Positions 24,855 to 37,239 are shown, counted from the first letter of the stretch. The stretch: DNA of 64,000 nucleotides from Acanthacorydalis orientalis (GCA_034766995.1 CM068314.1:24238108-24302107), one strand, 5' to 3'. Notes: generated by a model from the letters alone, not told the origin. Numbers and translations are program-made.

Positions 24855-27492
24855 ACAGAAAATGAAATAAATTCACAAATAATACAATTCTGCGAAAACT
24901 AAAAATAAACAAATATGTATTACCATTTTCGAACATAACCTGATTTGACCCGAACATTTTTTTAAAACATGTACTTTGCATATTTCTTCATATTAACCGA
25001 TGAATACCAAAAGACATATTAATATGACAATACATACTCTGCACTTATTTTTTACTTTGACAATCATTCGTTGAACATTCTTCCCACACAGGGAATTTCA
25101 AGAATGTTCAGATGAACATACACATTCCAGTTTACATTGAGTAGTATCCTTAAAACAATGCGTTATTTTTTTAAAAGAAGATAAACTTATCACAGGTATA
25201 TAAAACACATCTATCTGTTTCAAGTTACTACATATATTAAAAAAAAATCGAAATAGTATTACTTAATGTTTATTCACTCCTCTCTCTAGTTGTCTTCTAC
25301 TTGTGTACGGTTACACGTACATAAATGCAAAACAATTCACTGAAAAATAATTGAATACAAAATGATATGGAACTGTGTATTTATATTTCAGACTTGTAAG
25401 AACTATGTGACTTATGCACCTTTATAGTTTTTTTTTGCCGAAATAATTGACGTTCCGCATTCTTCTATGTATGTCACCGCAACGTAATGATTATATATTC
25501 AAACTGTGTTCAAAAAGCAGTAGGTAGATATTTATTGCATAATAATAATTACTCACATGGATAATAGACTTCGTTTTTAACGTTTGACAGTTTGATAATT
25601 ACATTTAATAGACAATTGTGAATTAAAAAATAGTGGTCGTGGAAAAATACAAATGTTTATTTTAGACGATTTAAGAATTAAAAAAATCATTGTGTATTTA
25701 TCACACGTATTAGGTGCGGATATAAAATTTGTAGCGAAATGTATGTGTTACAAAATATTTAAAGAATGAAAAAGTCAAGATGTAAAATCAAGTAGTACAA
25801 TTATAAATGAATACATTAAAGTGTTATTTATCGAATGTTTAATAATTGATTATTGCCTATTTTCATATCTCACAAACTGTACTACAATAATGTATCAAAA
25901 TAAAAAAAAAAATCAATTATTGAGCATTTTGATAAATTTTGAAATATATGAGACGTTGACCAAATCAAATCAAAATCAAAAAATATTTTATTCTGGTAAA
26001 TTTTACATGTTTCAACGCCGAATTTACTGTGCGTTGGATGGAAATTGGGGTTTGGTCCGGGGTCTTAGCCGAGCCTTTTAAACTGGTTTTGACAGGAGAA
26101 TTGTGAATCAGGAAGTGGGTACAGCGGATGGTTTGAAGTGTTGAAGTCCGAAAAAATTTTTCAAAAAACCGGAAACGAGACGTTGACTATTTTATAAATG
26201 TAAATTTAACGCACAGTGCGACCTTACAGTGAAAGAAATTCAGAAATGATTGATTTATGTTTGAAAAATATGCACATAGACTGAATGAGACAAGAAATGA
26301 AAAATTACAAAGCCAATGAAAACATAGTTGTTACTTTTTTTAAATGAGACTGCCCTTTTTGAATAAAACAAAAACTCTTTGTCTAGATCAGTTAAAGAAT
26401 ACACTCGTTGATTGCATTTATCATTTCATAGGATATGAAAATACATTCTTGTATTGCAATGACATTTTATATATTGTCGTATTGCATGGGAATGAAAACA
26501 ATTCATTGTTTTAATAAGGTCATATGTCATCCTCGATCATTCTAAATGAACTGAAAAAGATATGTAACACGCTAGAAGAACTTATAAATTTTTCGCGTTA
26601 TAACACGATATCGACGGTGTTATTGCAGCACCGTGTTCTGTCTATTATTAATTAAAACATCTTATGCTTTGAAATATTCCGACATGTCAATCTCGACCAG
26701 GATTTGCAGCTGCAATGAAACCAGCTATGTGGAAACGTTATTTCTAAGAAATGACATGCTGAAGTCAATTACAGATAATTCTGTATCGATGTAAATTACT
26801 TATACTTCTTGTTCTGATGTGTTTTCACACATTTCAGCCCGGCTCTGAACATTTAATATATCTTGATTTATTTCGTATTTATAGTAATATCAATCATTAA
26901 TTTATGATTCGTAAACAAGTCAATGATGATGCTGAAATTGACGTTTCATAAATTATAATCGGTTAATTGTGCCAATTTAACTCTTTGAATAAATGAAAAG
27001 TATTTCAATATATTTTGTAATTTTTCTTTGCATATATACAAACACGATGCCAGGTTTTACCCTCTTTCCGTATAAAAAATAGAAAATAAAAAAATAAGTA
27101 ATAAGTATTTTATTTTTCAATGGATACCGAAGAACTGAAATTACCTTTACTGTTTTAATTACTTTATTAACAATGTACATAATCTTTTTTACATGCAAGA
27201 AGCAAAATTAGAATGAAATTTATTTACGATTATTTATCGAAGTGCATTAAATTCTATTCAAAATTATGTATCTATGGATCTTTTTCGTGCCTCTACTTCG
27301 ATTTCATATTTCTTTTTATAGTGTATGACATTCTATATTTGTTAAATTTAAGACTGTTTTCGAATATATTAATAATAGATTTATATGGGTGTTCGAATAT
27401 AAATGTTTTTATTTTAAAATATTCGACATTTTCATCTTTATTAAATGTCATAAAATTAGAGCCTCCTCAATTATAATTCCTGACCGCGTGCT

Positions 27493-27526
<34 letters not shown>

Positions 27527-30500
27527 TGTGTGTGTGTAAAGAAACATTTAAAAAAATAAAAAACAATAGAAAACGTCATTATTTTTATATATTATATATT
27601 TCTATTCAGACCTGTTTCTTAATATAAAATTAGAATATTTTTATAAGACACTTATAAAGGTATATATATATATATATCATAATCATATCACATCACATCA
27701 TTGAAACGAAAAAAAAACTCAAGAAAATATCACTTCAAATTTCCAATGTTCACATTTAATATACACAGAAAACGAATTAAAATAGAATCCTAATCAATTA
27801 AAGCACTTAAGTATTAACAAAAAAAATTATAAAATGAACTTGTAATACGTCAATATTTCATGCATTATATTTACATCTCTTTTATATCAAACACTTAAAT
27901 GAAGTAGTGTATTTCTGAAGACATTTCTCGTGAAAAAATAATTATTAAAAGTTATCAAATTGTAATTTTTCATATTTTGAAATTATTTTATTTTTTCACA
28001 GGTGATATGGAGATTTTGACTTATTTCTACGGACCAATTGGTGTACTTCTTACAATAAATTTAATACTATTTTTATTGACGGCACGTGAACTTACTTGTG
28101 GACTATGGAAACGAGAAGTTGTTAAATCAACTACTGAAAGGTTTGTATTGCCTATGATTTAATTTACAATCGAGCTCCAAATAAAATACTGCTTTTGTTA
28201 CTTTTCTAAGACTAACAGTTTCTTATAAGGTTTTTTTAAATATTTTGAAACCTCTTCAACATTTCGAAAGGAATTAATTTTTTTTATAATAAAAATATCA
28301 GTCCACTATAATTTAAGTAACTCTTTTTTATGTATATTTTAAAAAAACAGAATTGTTTATATCTTTCGATCATTTAAAAAAGTATTCTAATTTGAATAAA
28401 AACAATAATGTTAGCATATTGTTTTTTATTACTTACTTTTAAAATTTCAAATAATTCTGTATTTTTTATTTTTATTTTTTACCCAAAAATTATTCTTAAA
28501 AACCTTGAATTCGTAATAACCGAAAAAGTATATCTTTTTATTTTTAATATTATTAAATTGTAATAGACAATAAGTTTATTGAAATAATAATAATTAAATT
28601 TCAGAAGAAATTATAATAAAAGCATGCTTATCAATGCATCCTTTAAAAACACTAGTGCATTAGTGTATATCCTGTAATTATTTGAAATATTATAGCATTG
28701 ATTAAATATACAAAATTAAAATTGAAATATGTACATACCAATGTTAGTGATTTCTTGTAGAAAATTAAAAACTAAAACAATGTAGAGTAACATCACTATT
28801 TAATTCCACTATTCAAAATTCACAATACACAATTAAAATTTGAAATACATAATCAGTATCATTTATGAAACAAATAATTAATTCAAAGTTTTTTTTAAAC
28901 AAATACATCATTAAAACAAAATCTGATAAAACTACCGATAAAGTATAACCTAATTAAAACTGTCTGAAGAAGTCACTTATTCACATGCAAATTGAACATT
29001 TATTTTAATTGAAACCATGCTTTTTCCATCAACAGTACAAGCATTTATATCATTTTAGTCTATAGTTTCTGTTACATATTATATGGTTTAAACGTGTATT
29101 ATGTAAGTCATGTTAACATTCAACTAATTGAAATTACAATAAAAGAATTGTCATATAACTTCGTTTACATTTTAACAAAAAAAGAATCTAAATAGAGATT
29201 ACAAATGTATATAATCTGTCGACAAATTAATGTTACAAAAAAACTAGCGAAAATGGATTTTCTAATAATTACGGTTGTAAAATATAAATGTTTTGACACT
29301 TCAAAAGTTCGGTTGTTGATATGAAATTAATGCCATCTTCGCCTACAGAAAGGACCTACGCATGTAAATACGCGCTTAGATTTGAATTACAAACGTTACA
29401 TTTAATAATTTCAATGTAATAAATTAAATTGGATACATTTATAGATTTATTAAAAAGTCTTATAAAGCAAAACCTAAAAATTAATTTATAAAAAAATATT
29501 GACTGTAATTAATATTTTTTTCACAACTAAATTTAATATATTAGGCATAATTGTAGACTTGTTTTATTAATTTACTTGAAATGACATTTATTTTTAAATG
29601 TAAAATTACTTGAGGATTTTTTTATGACTGCATTTATACAACTCATAATATTCTAGAAAATGTCATAAAAATAATTTTCTGTCCTCTGCCTTTAATTAAA
29701 ACTTTACATATATAACCAAATTATCTTTTTATGGAGTTAAATAGCTAAGAAATTTTGTGTTTTATATTCTTCACCTCTTAATAGTATATTGAATAAATGA
29801 TTGCTGATATATATATATATAATTATAATTATAAATATTTTTTTGTATATGTAGAGCTGCATTAGGACGTGTCTGCCTTAAATTGGTTGTTGTAATGGGA
29901 GTATCATGGGTAGCTGATGTGATTTCTTGGATAGTTGGTGGACCAGAACAAATGTGGTACATAACTGATATCCTAAATACTCTACAAGGTGTCTTTATAT
30001 TCATAGTTATAGGCTGTCAACCACAGGTAAATTACTTTAATTCTCATTTGTGGACAATAAATATTTTTATAAATAAAATTATTTCTGTTATTAAAAATAT
30101 GTGTTTGTAAACAAACAACAAATTCATATTAAAAAAGTATAGTTAACAATGTAAAAAAGAATGTATAAAATACATTAGTAATGAGCACATAAAAAAATGA
30201 ATTCAATATATTTTGAATAGATAAATATATATTTTTTGTAAGTAAAAAGTGTATATAATATATTTTTTAAAGTATCATTAGATTAAATTAAGTAAATTTG
30301 CTATATTTAATTGAAGATACTTTATTGAATTTTCAATATATTTTTATTTCAATATATTTTTATCTTCAATATATTTTTATTTTCAATTATATTTTTATTA
30401 TGATATTTTTAGGTATGGGCTGCTGTTAAACGGATGTGGTGTGTGCACCAAGGTACAACATCAGGAGTTACAAACCATGGAAATCATCATTCGTCGTCAT

Positions 30501-30607
30501 CACATGGATTGCCGTCCTTGGGTGATTCTGTAACAAATAATACGTTCAGTAATGCAACAAATATGACAACAATTAGTTCGAAATTGCCGTTGGAAACAAG
30601 CTGTTAA
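16821..30607 (+). CDS. mthl1: Methuselah-like G-protein-coupled receptor (C-terminal part), mthl1-like
   Basis: Four exons join in frame at consensus splice sites: 16821-16999, 28002-28140, 29855-30026 and 30413-30607 (228 complete codons plus stop). The product has a hydrophobic segment [16 protein letters not shown] (TM4 region), [20 protein letters not shown] (TM5), then [19 protein letters not shown] onward (TM6), [20 protein letters not shown] (TM7) and the post-TM7 [13 protein letters not shown]. It ends in a short His/Ser/Asn/Thr-rich cytoplasmic tail. This matches Methuselah-type secretin-family receptors of the plasma membrane, and the TM6-TM7 block looks most like Mth-like 1; the paralogue assignment is from memory. 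The ectodomain and TM1-TM3 exons were not found, so they lie in small exons I missed or before the window. The first exon starts mid-codon, confirming that upstream exons exist. Confidence 0.85.
18601..18667 (+). repeat. head-type fragment of dispersed repeat family
   Basis: CTCATTTTGCTCACCCACCT followed by CGCGCTCACTGCGCTCACCC is an internally repeated, G+C-rich block in very A+T-rich DNA. It resembles the head block at 48845-48910 (CTGCTCGCTACACTTGACCC) and the head of the copy at 9779-10005. No tail blocks follow. Confidence 0.5.
18846..18888. repeat. (TA)n microsatellite
   Basis: About 21 TA units, intronic. Confidence 0.95.
19819..19938 (-). other. possible minus-strand exon or transposon fragment
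   Basis: A 39-codon open frame plus stop begins directly after an acceptor-like ATTTTTATAG. It encodes [20 protein letters not shown], then [19 protein letters not shown] and TAA. Its G+C content is far above its flanks. A second frame is also open over most of the stretch ([20 protein letters not shown]), which weakens the coding case and would suit a transposon remnant. I recognise neither product and found no partner exon. Confidence 0.25.
20470..20512. repeat. (TA)n microsatellite
   Basis: About 21 TA units, intronic. Confidence 0.95.
22598..22625. repeat. (TA)n microsatellite
   Basis: About 14 TA units, intronic. Confidence 0.9.
23909..23976. repeat. (TA)n microsatellite abutting mariner
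   Basis: About 33 TA units that run up to the inverted-repeat end of the mariner copy at 23975. Confidence 0.95.
23975..24542 (-). mobile_element. internally deleted mariner (mellifera-like)
   Basis: Both ends carry a terminal inverted repeat: TTGGTAGAAATATAATT on the left, and the reverse complement of CCGCAATTATTTTCCTACCA on the right. The minus strand from the ATG near 24352 reads [20 protein letters not shown], then [20 protein letters not shown] and [20 protein letters not shown], with internal stop codons. After the second helix-turn-helix it jumps to [12 protein letters not shown] and the inverted repeat, so the whole catalytic domain is deleted. The copy at 46528 has the same end sequence next to the same transposase region. 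It is flanked on both sides by TA repeats, consistent with insertion at TA. Confidence 0.85.
24540..24575. repeat. (TA)n microsatellite
   Basis: Interrupted TA run directly next to the right end of the deleted mariner. Confidence 0.85.
24823..24850. repeat. (TA)n microsatellite
   Basis: About 14 TA units, intronic. Confidence 0.9.
26000..26230. other. G+C-richer intronic patch, unclassified
   Basis: A block of mixed composition lies between two copies of GAGACGTTGAC (near 25951 and 26178). It includes GTGCGTTGGATGG on one side and AACGCACAGTGCG on the other, and CAAAATATTTTATTC-like text precedes it. It could be an old retroelement end; no protein is recognisable. Confidence 0.25.
27497..27525. 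repeat. (TA)n-(TG)n microsatellite
   Basis: A TA run followed by TTTGTGTGTGTG, intronic. Confidence 0.9.
28002..28140 (+). CDS. mthl1: mthl1-like exon (TM5)
   Basis: The acceptor TTTTTTCACAG and donor GTTTGTATTG bound it. It encodes [20 protein letters not shown] through REVVKSTTE. It is in phase with both neighbours and ends with two bases of an Arg codon. Confidence 0.9.
28141..29854. other. mthl1-like intron
   Basis: A 1.7-kb GT...AG intron of A+T-rich sequence without recognisable elements. Confidence 0.8.
29855..30026 (+). CDS. mthl1: mthl1-like exon (TM6-TM7)
   Basis: It follows TTTGTATATGTAG and is followed by GTAAATTAC. It encodes [20 protein letters not shown] through IVIGCQPQ, covering the last two transmembrane helices and the loop GGPEQMW. 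It begins with the base that completes the Arg codon and ends on a codon boundary. Confidence 0.92.
30027..30412. other. mthl1-like last intron
   Basis: A 386-bp GT...AG intron, A+T-rich. A short ATATATTTTTAT unit recurs at its 3' end. Confidence 0.85.
30413..30607 (+). CDS. mthl1: mthl1-like terminal exon
   Basis: It encodes [20 protein letters not shown], then a His/Ser-rich stretch ([20 protein letters not shown]) and [20 protein letters not shown] up to TSC and TAA. It forms the cytoplasmic tail of the receptor. The last residues are rich in Ser, Thr and Asn, a low-complexity tail with possible phosphorylation sites. Confidence 0.9.
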   Translation, partial: VWAAVKRMWCVHQGTTSGVTNHGNHHSSSSHGLPSLGDSVTNNTFSNATNMTTISSKLPLETSC

Positions 30608-32060
30608 CTGAACCTGGTATTTTTGTAGCGAAAACGGGTAATTCGTGTCGGACAAAGAATACATGATGTGTATAATATTGAATTTGTTTTAATTAGTTTG
30701 ATCATTGAATAAACAAGACGATTTATTGTTTAAAGATTTCTACTAAACCTAAAACGAACTCTTGCTACAATGTATGATAATCAATGTTTGAGAAAAATAT
30801 ATCGAAGTAATGCATCTTCGAATTTATTTAAGCAATTATTGTACAAATAATCATCATTTTATAGAGCACTTTTCTGACGTGTTATTATATGTAAATAATT
30901 TAACAATACAATTTTTGTATAATTATTATTCACACTTTTTTTTATAAATATTCGTCACTACATCTAGAATAACTTAATTTAGTAGCTGTATAATGACTGG
31001 TTATATTTCTATTTATACTGTTTTTTTATTACGTATGTACTTCTCATATTTTAAAATGACCAAAAAATAATTTATAACGTTAATGTTTAATTATATATAG
31101 TATCATTACATATAAACTTATTTTGCTAGCAATAACTAATTCAATGTTAAAAAATGTAATCATTAATTTAGATCATAATCCATATATATTTTTGATAAAT
31201 AAACAATGTAAATATTTATGTACAGTTAGATATTCTTGCCTTAATTTAGTTGGAAAATCAGTTTAATATTCTAATTTTTTAAAAATGTTTTTTTTATCAT
31301 ATTAATTTGTATTATAAATAAATCAAAATTATCTGTACAATTTTATTCAAATATGCATACATATAAAATTTTTCAATTAGGCATATTAATGTAAAACATT
31401 TATATAGAAAATAGTTCCATTTATATTTTTGAAATTATTGGTGTAATTTATCATTAACTATAAAAAACTATTTTAATTCCTTAAAGTAATTAAATTTACC
31501 TTTAATGCTTACATAATAATTTTAATTTTTGAATATGTTTCATACAAAAACTATTTTCTATATAACTGAAAAAAATTTAACTAGTCATTTTTATATTTTG
31601 ATATATAAAAATATATTTAAGTGTTAATTTAAGAAATGCATTTAAGTAAATGTAGGATTTATATATGCATATTTGTTAATTTAAGACTGAAGAAATGAAC
31701 ACCTTTTTATACTTGAAGTTTAAACAATGCCGGATTAGTTTTTAATATACGAAATGATCAATAATTAAAAAAAATATATTTCATTCTTGAAGTTTATAAA
31801 TTGCAATAAATTTTTAGTATAAGTACTCCTTCACCGGCTTATATCTTATGTTCCTTCATGTTTTTGTTACCAATGATTCCCAAATGTATGTTAAAAGAAT
31901 TTAGGACTAAAATTTATTGTATTTGTCAGTACATAACATTATATCTCTGTATTTGTTGTCTGTAATGAAAATTGAAACGATGTATTAAAATAATTTTGTC
32001 CTTTTTCTACTATGTTATATGTATTGTCAGTATTCCAATAAAATAATAGATGAAAACGTT
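30608..32060 (+). other. 3' untranslated region of mthl1-like gene (probable)
   Basis: A+T-rich and non-coding. AATAAA signals occur near 30708, 31200 and 32036, so the transcript end could be at any of them. Nothing else is recognisable. Confidence 0.45.
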
Positions 32061-32284
32061 TTCTTTTTATTTTTCTTTCTTTAGCAATAGTAAATAAAAT
32101 GTAGTATTTTTATTTGTTGATCCTGAATAATATTCATGTGATTTTTTACATCTTTATTATTACACATTATTCCAAATCTACAGTATGACCTATTATAGTA
32201 CTGAAAAAATAATTTGGTTTATTTCAATAAATTGAAATGATTACAATAAATTCATCAGTTTTATATTGAAAACATATACACCCG

Positions 32285-32500
32285 TTTTGTTGTACACCGT
32301 GCAAGAGCTACATACATGTGACTGATTTTAACCAATCAACAGAAACTACATAACATCAATCAACCAATCATCGATGATCGAGAATGGAAATGGTTAACGT
32401 GCTACTTGTAGAGCGTAGCAGGGGGAGTGGCGCTGTGAAGAGGTAGTCTACATAAAAAATAAAAAATTGTTTTATGGTAATTTTATGATGGAATTACTAT
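32285..32500 (+). repeat. dispersed G+C-richer repeat family, copy 2
   Basis: The + strand has TTGTACACCGTGCAAGAGCT, then ATGTGACTGAT, CAATCATCGATGATCGAGAA and TGGAAATGGTTAACGTGCTA, then GTAGTCTACATAAAAAATAA. These match copies at 9779-10005 and 49124-49335 in order. The copy lies between the two converging genes, just beyond the MTO1 polyadenylation signal. Confidence 0.8.
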
Positions 32501-32538
32501 TTTTTATACAGGAAGAAATTTTTATACTGTAAAATATA

Positions 32539-32544
32539 TTTATT
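32539..32544 (-). terminator. polyadenylation signal of MTO1
   Basis: AATAAA on the minus strand, 47 bp downstream of the MTO1 stop codon. Confidence 0.6.
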
Positions 32545-32590
32545 TACATAGTATATTATTTATGTACATATACTTGTTTATAGAATGTAT

Positions 32591-35148
32591 TCAAATGGTT
32601 GCTAAAGTTCTTTGTTTTACATATCGCAACAATCGTAATATTGAAGATGGTGTAACTCCTGGTATTCTGCTCGCAGCAGCAATCTAAAATATACGTATAT
32701 AAAATTAATATAAATACACAAACTTAATCTTAAAAGTTATTTACTGTTCTTGGTTGTACAGTCACTAATTTTTCACGTTCTTCAAATGATAAACTTAGTG
32801 TTTTATCTGTATAATTAATAGTTTCTGGAATAATCATTCTCTCATCTCTTTTTACTTCTTCTATTTCAATTTCCTGTTGTTTAATAGCATTTTCATACAG
32901 AGCTTCAATTTTTAAACGCATTGATAATACATCATCTGATGCTAAATCAGTAAATATTGGTTCCACTACTGCCAAGGACTTCAAAGTAACATCATTTGGT
33001 ACAGACAACATCTCAAAAGCGCTTAAATAAATATAATTAGATAAATTATTTAACATTATTTCCAATTACCAACATTACCTTTTCATTGATGTATTCTTTG
33101 AAGGTTGTATATTTAACAGATCTCTCCATTTATAAGTTGGTTTTTGCACATTTTTTAATAATGTAATTCCTTCTTGAATTTTATTACTAATTTGAGACAT
33201 TTTTTCATACCGTTTCTCATTTACACAACCAACTTCATAACCCTTTTTTGTTAATCTAAGATCAGCATTGTCTGGCCGTAACATCAATCGAAACTCTGAT
33301 CTACTTGTGAACATTCGATATGGTTCTGTAGTTCCATGTGTTGTAAGATCGTCAATTAATACTCCTATATAGCCATCGGTTCGATTAATAATTAAAGGTG
33401 GCTTATTTAAAACCTAAATAAATTTTATTAAAATAATTAAGAAAAAGTTTTCCTAATATTAAATATACCTTGGCAGCTGCATTTACTCCTGCAATGAGCC
33501 CTTGAGAAGCTGCTTCTTCATAACCTGTTGTTCCATTAATTTGACCAGCTAGAAAAAGTCCTGGTAATCGTTTTGTTTCTAGTGTAGGTTTTAATTCTCT
33601 AGGATTTACATAGTCATATTCAACACCATACCCTATAATTACGTTATTAAAATTTAATACGAATATAAAAACTTATTGACATTAACATCTTTAACCTGGT
33701 CGAAATAATGTAGCATTTTCAAGACCTTTCATTTGTCTTATAAGTTTTACTTGCAATTCTTCTGGTAACGTGCAAGATAATCCATTCGGATAGATTACAT
33801 TGCTATCAAGTCCTTCAGGTTCTAACCAAATTTGATGCTCTCGAGACCCGAATTTAATTACTTTTGATTCAATCGATGGACAATACCGAGGCCCATTAAT
33901 TTCTTCTGTTACATGTCTATTAACATGGAGATTTGATAAAATAATGTCATCAACACCTTTGTTTGTTAAAGTCATATAACATTTTACTTGATTTTCAGGC
34001 TAAAAAATCAATAATGTTGTTCTAGTTTAATCTTAACTTTGTATCATTAAACAAAAGATAGTTTACTATTACTATTTTTATTACATTGACTTTATTTTTT
34101 ACGAATATTCATTAAATTTCCATAATTCATCAATTATATTTTACAAACCTTAATCCACACTCGATCATTTATAAAAGAAAATGGCATTGGCTGTGTATCA
34201 CCTAAATGTTCTTCACATACCGAAAAATTAATTGTAGACTTATCTATTCTAGGAGGTGTGCCAGTTTTCAATCGACCTATGCTAAATCCAAGACGTGCTA
34301 AAGTATTAGCTAAACCTATGGCTGATGCATCACCGATTCTACCAGCAGGCCTTATGGTCAAACCAATATTAATCTGACCTTTTAAGAACGTGCCAGTTGT
34401 AATAACCACAGCCTTGCTAAAGTATTTCATCCCATCATCTATAAGGATGTACTATTAATTAACAAATAAAAATGTGTCGTTTTTTTAAAAAAATATGAAC
34501 ACTAACTTAAAATTACTCCGCAGGCAGAATCTGAATTGTATATTTCATTATATTCAATAATTAAATCTTCAACAGATGATTCGATAATTGCTAAATTAGG
34601 TGTATTTTTAAATAAATCATTTTGTATATGTTTTTTATATAAATCTCTATCAATCTGTGCTCTAGGTCCCCATACTGCAGGACCTTTACGTTTGTTTAAT
34701 ACCTTAAATATAATAGTTATCATTAAAAATGATACTGTTTCTCTTTTTACATGCACACTACCTTATACTGTATACCAGAAAGATCACATATTCTACCACA
34801 AACTCCATCTAGAGCATCAACTTCTCGCATTAAGTGACCTTTACCAATGCCTCCAAAAGAAGGATTACATGACATTTCACCTAAAATAACTGGATAAGTG
34901 ATAACAGTTAAAACTTGTTGTCACGGATATGTACCTACTGTTGATTTTTTATGTGTAATTAATAAAGTGTGAGCCCCCATTCTACAAGAGGCAGCACAAG
35001 CCTCAGATCCTGCATGACCGCCTCCAATAACAATTACATCATAACATTTACTTCTACAGTCGTTCAATTTTCGTTTGAATATTTCACAGCAAATGTTCTT
35101 AGACCAACAAGTATATTTGACAAATTTACTTTGAATTGAAAGTGACAT
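32591..35148 (-). CDS. MTO1: MTO1, mitochondrial tRNA uridine-34 modification enzyme (MnmG/GidA family)
   Basis: Nine exons join in frame: 35148-34935, 34880-34762, 34702-34507, 34438-34149, 33999-33696, 33632-33469, 33413-33079, 33021-32745 and 32683-32591 (1992 bases, 663 aa). The N-terminus is basic and Cys/Lys-rich, suiting a mitochondrial presequence, and is followed by the FAD-binding [10 protein letters not shown] (residues 41-50). Conserved MnmG blocks follow: [112 protein letters not shown] and [12 protein letters not shown]. Cys76 and Cys313 correspond to the two conserved MnmG cysteines. The known family role, with GTPBP3/MSS1, is to install the tau/cmnm group at the wobble uridine of mitochondrial tRNAs. 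The start is supported by an in-frame TAA six bases upstream. Length is normal and no defect is seen. Confidence 0.97.
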
Positions 35149-35831
35149 TTTTTATCTTTTCAAACATTCATTATTAAATGAAGGTTAGAATTAACTATTG
35201 ACTACATATTGAACGTAAACCTTAGAGTATAGATAAAGTAAAACTTGAATATTAGATATTATATGGTCTAAGATTTAAATATATGCTTTTTGCCAGTGCC
35301 AAGAAAATTTCATCATTAAATCTCATGTGGGATAGAGGAAGGAATCATTTCTGTACACATTAATTAATAATTCATTATTTATATAATAATAAATTTCCTT
35401 AGTTTTACTTTTTTCGTACAATATATTTATAAATTTAAAAAAAGATATTTGTAAACGATACAAATTAAAACAAACTAGCGTTTCGTTTAATAAGATATTT
35501 AATTTTCTACGCCACGGCGATCAGATGATAGCATCGCTATAGAAATGTGTATAAGCAACAATCAAAAGATATGAAAAATGATTTATTGAATATTTTTGAC
35601 CAGAAAGTTTATTTATGGTCAATGGAATGAAAAAGGAATTCATTTTTGAAAATGTAAAAAACGAAATCTATTGCAATTAAACCGTACATTTTCACAATTG
35701 TAAACAATTGTGTTAATTACATTCACAAAAATATTGCATACAGTCAAGTATTAACAGAAGAACGAAATGATGCGTTATTTATATTGAAGATGCACCCTCT
35801 AAAAATAAATGATTTCTTTTATTAGAAACAA
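35149..35831. other. intergenic DNA upstream of MTO1
   Basis: It would hold the MTO1 promoter. A somewhat less A+T-rich patch with CGCCACGGCGATC lies near 35510. No motif can be assigned. Confidence 0.4.
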
Positions 35832-36764
35832 AATATTTAAAAAATATTTTTTTATAAAATACTTTATTCATTAAAATAAGCACCTTCACAATCTACAAAC
35901 TTTTCCCAGCGAGATATAAGTTTGTAAATTCCGCTTTTATAAAACATTGTTTTTAGAAGTAAAAAACTTACCAACCTCCATTTCAATCTCTATTTTGTTG
36001 TGGAACTATCTATTTCGTGTGTGATTGTCTAGCACCAAGAAAAGGTAATAATCGCTGGGAGAAATTTCAGGAGAATATGCAGGATGAGGCAGTATCTTCA
36101 TCCTAAAGCATGAATCTTCTCACGGATAAATATTGCAGTATGAGGTCTTGCATTATCCTGCAAGAATAGCACTTTTTTTCGATGACCTAGTGTGTTTGTT
36201 GTTTCTTAAGAAGGCATATTTCACACGCTTGAGTTTCACACAATATATCGTAATTGTTTGGCCTGTAGTAAGAAACTCGTAATGGGCAATATTAGCTGCA
36301 GTCCAACACACATAAAGCATAGTCTTCTGAGGATAAAGTAGTGCCTTTGAAGTTTACGGTACTGCAAGACCTCATACCGTAATACTTACCCGTGAGATGA
36401 TTCATGCTTTAGGATGGGAGATACTGCCTCATCCTCCATATTCCCTTGACATTATCACATTTCTTGGCGCTAGGCAATCACATGCGAAATAGATAGTTCC
36501 ATAACAAAACAAAGAATGAAGCGGAGGTTTGTAGATTTTTTACTTGTAAAGACATAAAATTTTATAAAAAAGGGATTCATAATCATATATTTCGTTGGAA
36601 AAAGGTTGTAGATTGTGAAGTTGGTTGATTATTTGAGTTTAAGGGCACGTCGACAACTATAGATTGTGAAAGTGCTTATTTTAATGAATAAAATATTTTA
36701 TGACAATGTCCACTTGTTTAATTTTTATTATAAAAAACCGCACGAACCATTTTGGTTACCTAAT
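35832..36764. mobile_element. inverted pair of mariner 3' halves
   Basis: Two truncated mariner copies of one family lie head to head. The left half is on the minus strand (36347 to about 35832) and reads ALYPQKTMLYVCW, TTGQTITIYCVKL, QDNARPHTAIFIREKIHALG, then ending near GAAGGTGCTTATTTTAATGA. The right half is on the + strand (from about 36348) and reads TARPHTVILTREMIHALGWE, ILPHPPYSLDI and the same 3' end. Only the right half still ends in an inverted repeat, AAAAAACCGCACGAACCATT then TTGGTTACCTAA (36733-36764). The arms pair with each other over about 350 bp. Stops and frameshifts are present in both, so neither encodes a working enzyme. Confidence 0.85.
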
Positions 36765-37176
36765 GCATGTATTAAATAATAAATATGCGGAATTTTTAAA
36801 TAGTATATATCTATAACAGAAACATATTTATAATTTTATTTAAAATATAAACTTAAAATATTATATAGACACTTATTTTTGACATGAATCGACAAGAGGA
36901 TTTTATTAAAATAATAATAATATAGACAGACATTTAGATACTTTTGAGATGTGTAGGACATTTATCTCCTATCTATTTTAAAAAAGGATACCACGAATTA
37001 CGAAAATAATATTTTTTTAGAGAATAGCAAACTTTTATGGTGTATTCAAGCTCTCATGAGCTTCTTATAAAAGTGAATATTTTGATGCAATTTCTTATGA
37101 ACCTAAAATCCATGTACATATTTGCTCAATACAGTCTTGAACTTGTCATATCTATGTTCTATTCAGCTGAGTCAGT

Positions 37177-37178
37177 TT

Positions 37179-37236
<58 letters not shown>
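37177..37236. repeat. (TA)n microsatellite
   Basis: TA run with TATATATGTATATG at its left edge. Confidence 0.95.

Positions 37237-37239
<3 letters not shown>

Larger units (their letters stand above)
17000..28001. other. 11-kb mthl1-like intron with repeats
   Basis: GT...AG intron between the TM4 and TM5 exons. It contains several (TA)n arrays, a head-only repeat copy near 18601, a deletion-derivative mariner (23975-24542), and small G+C-richer patches near 18305-18350, 19819-19938 and 26010-26200. The only other candidate coding sequence I saw is the minus-strand 19819-19938 frame. A nested gene is possible but not shown. Confidence 0.7.

Noticed and set aside
34536..34889. 117-codon + strand frame across MTO1
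   Set aside because: It runs antisense over two MTO1 exons and their intron, with no independent support.
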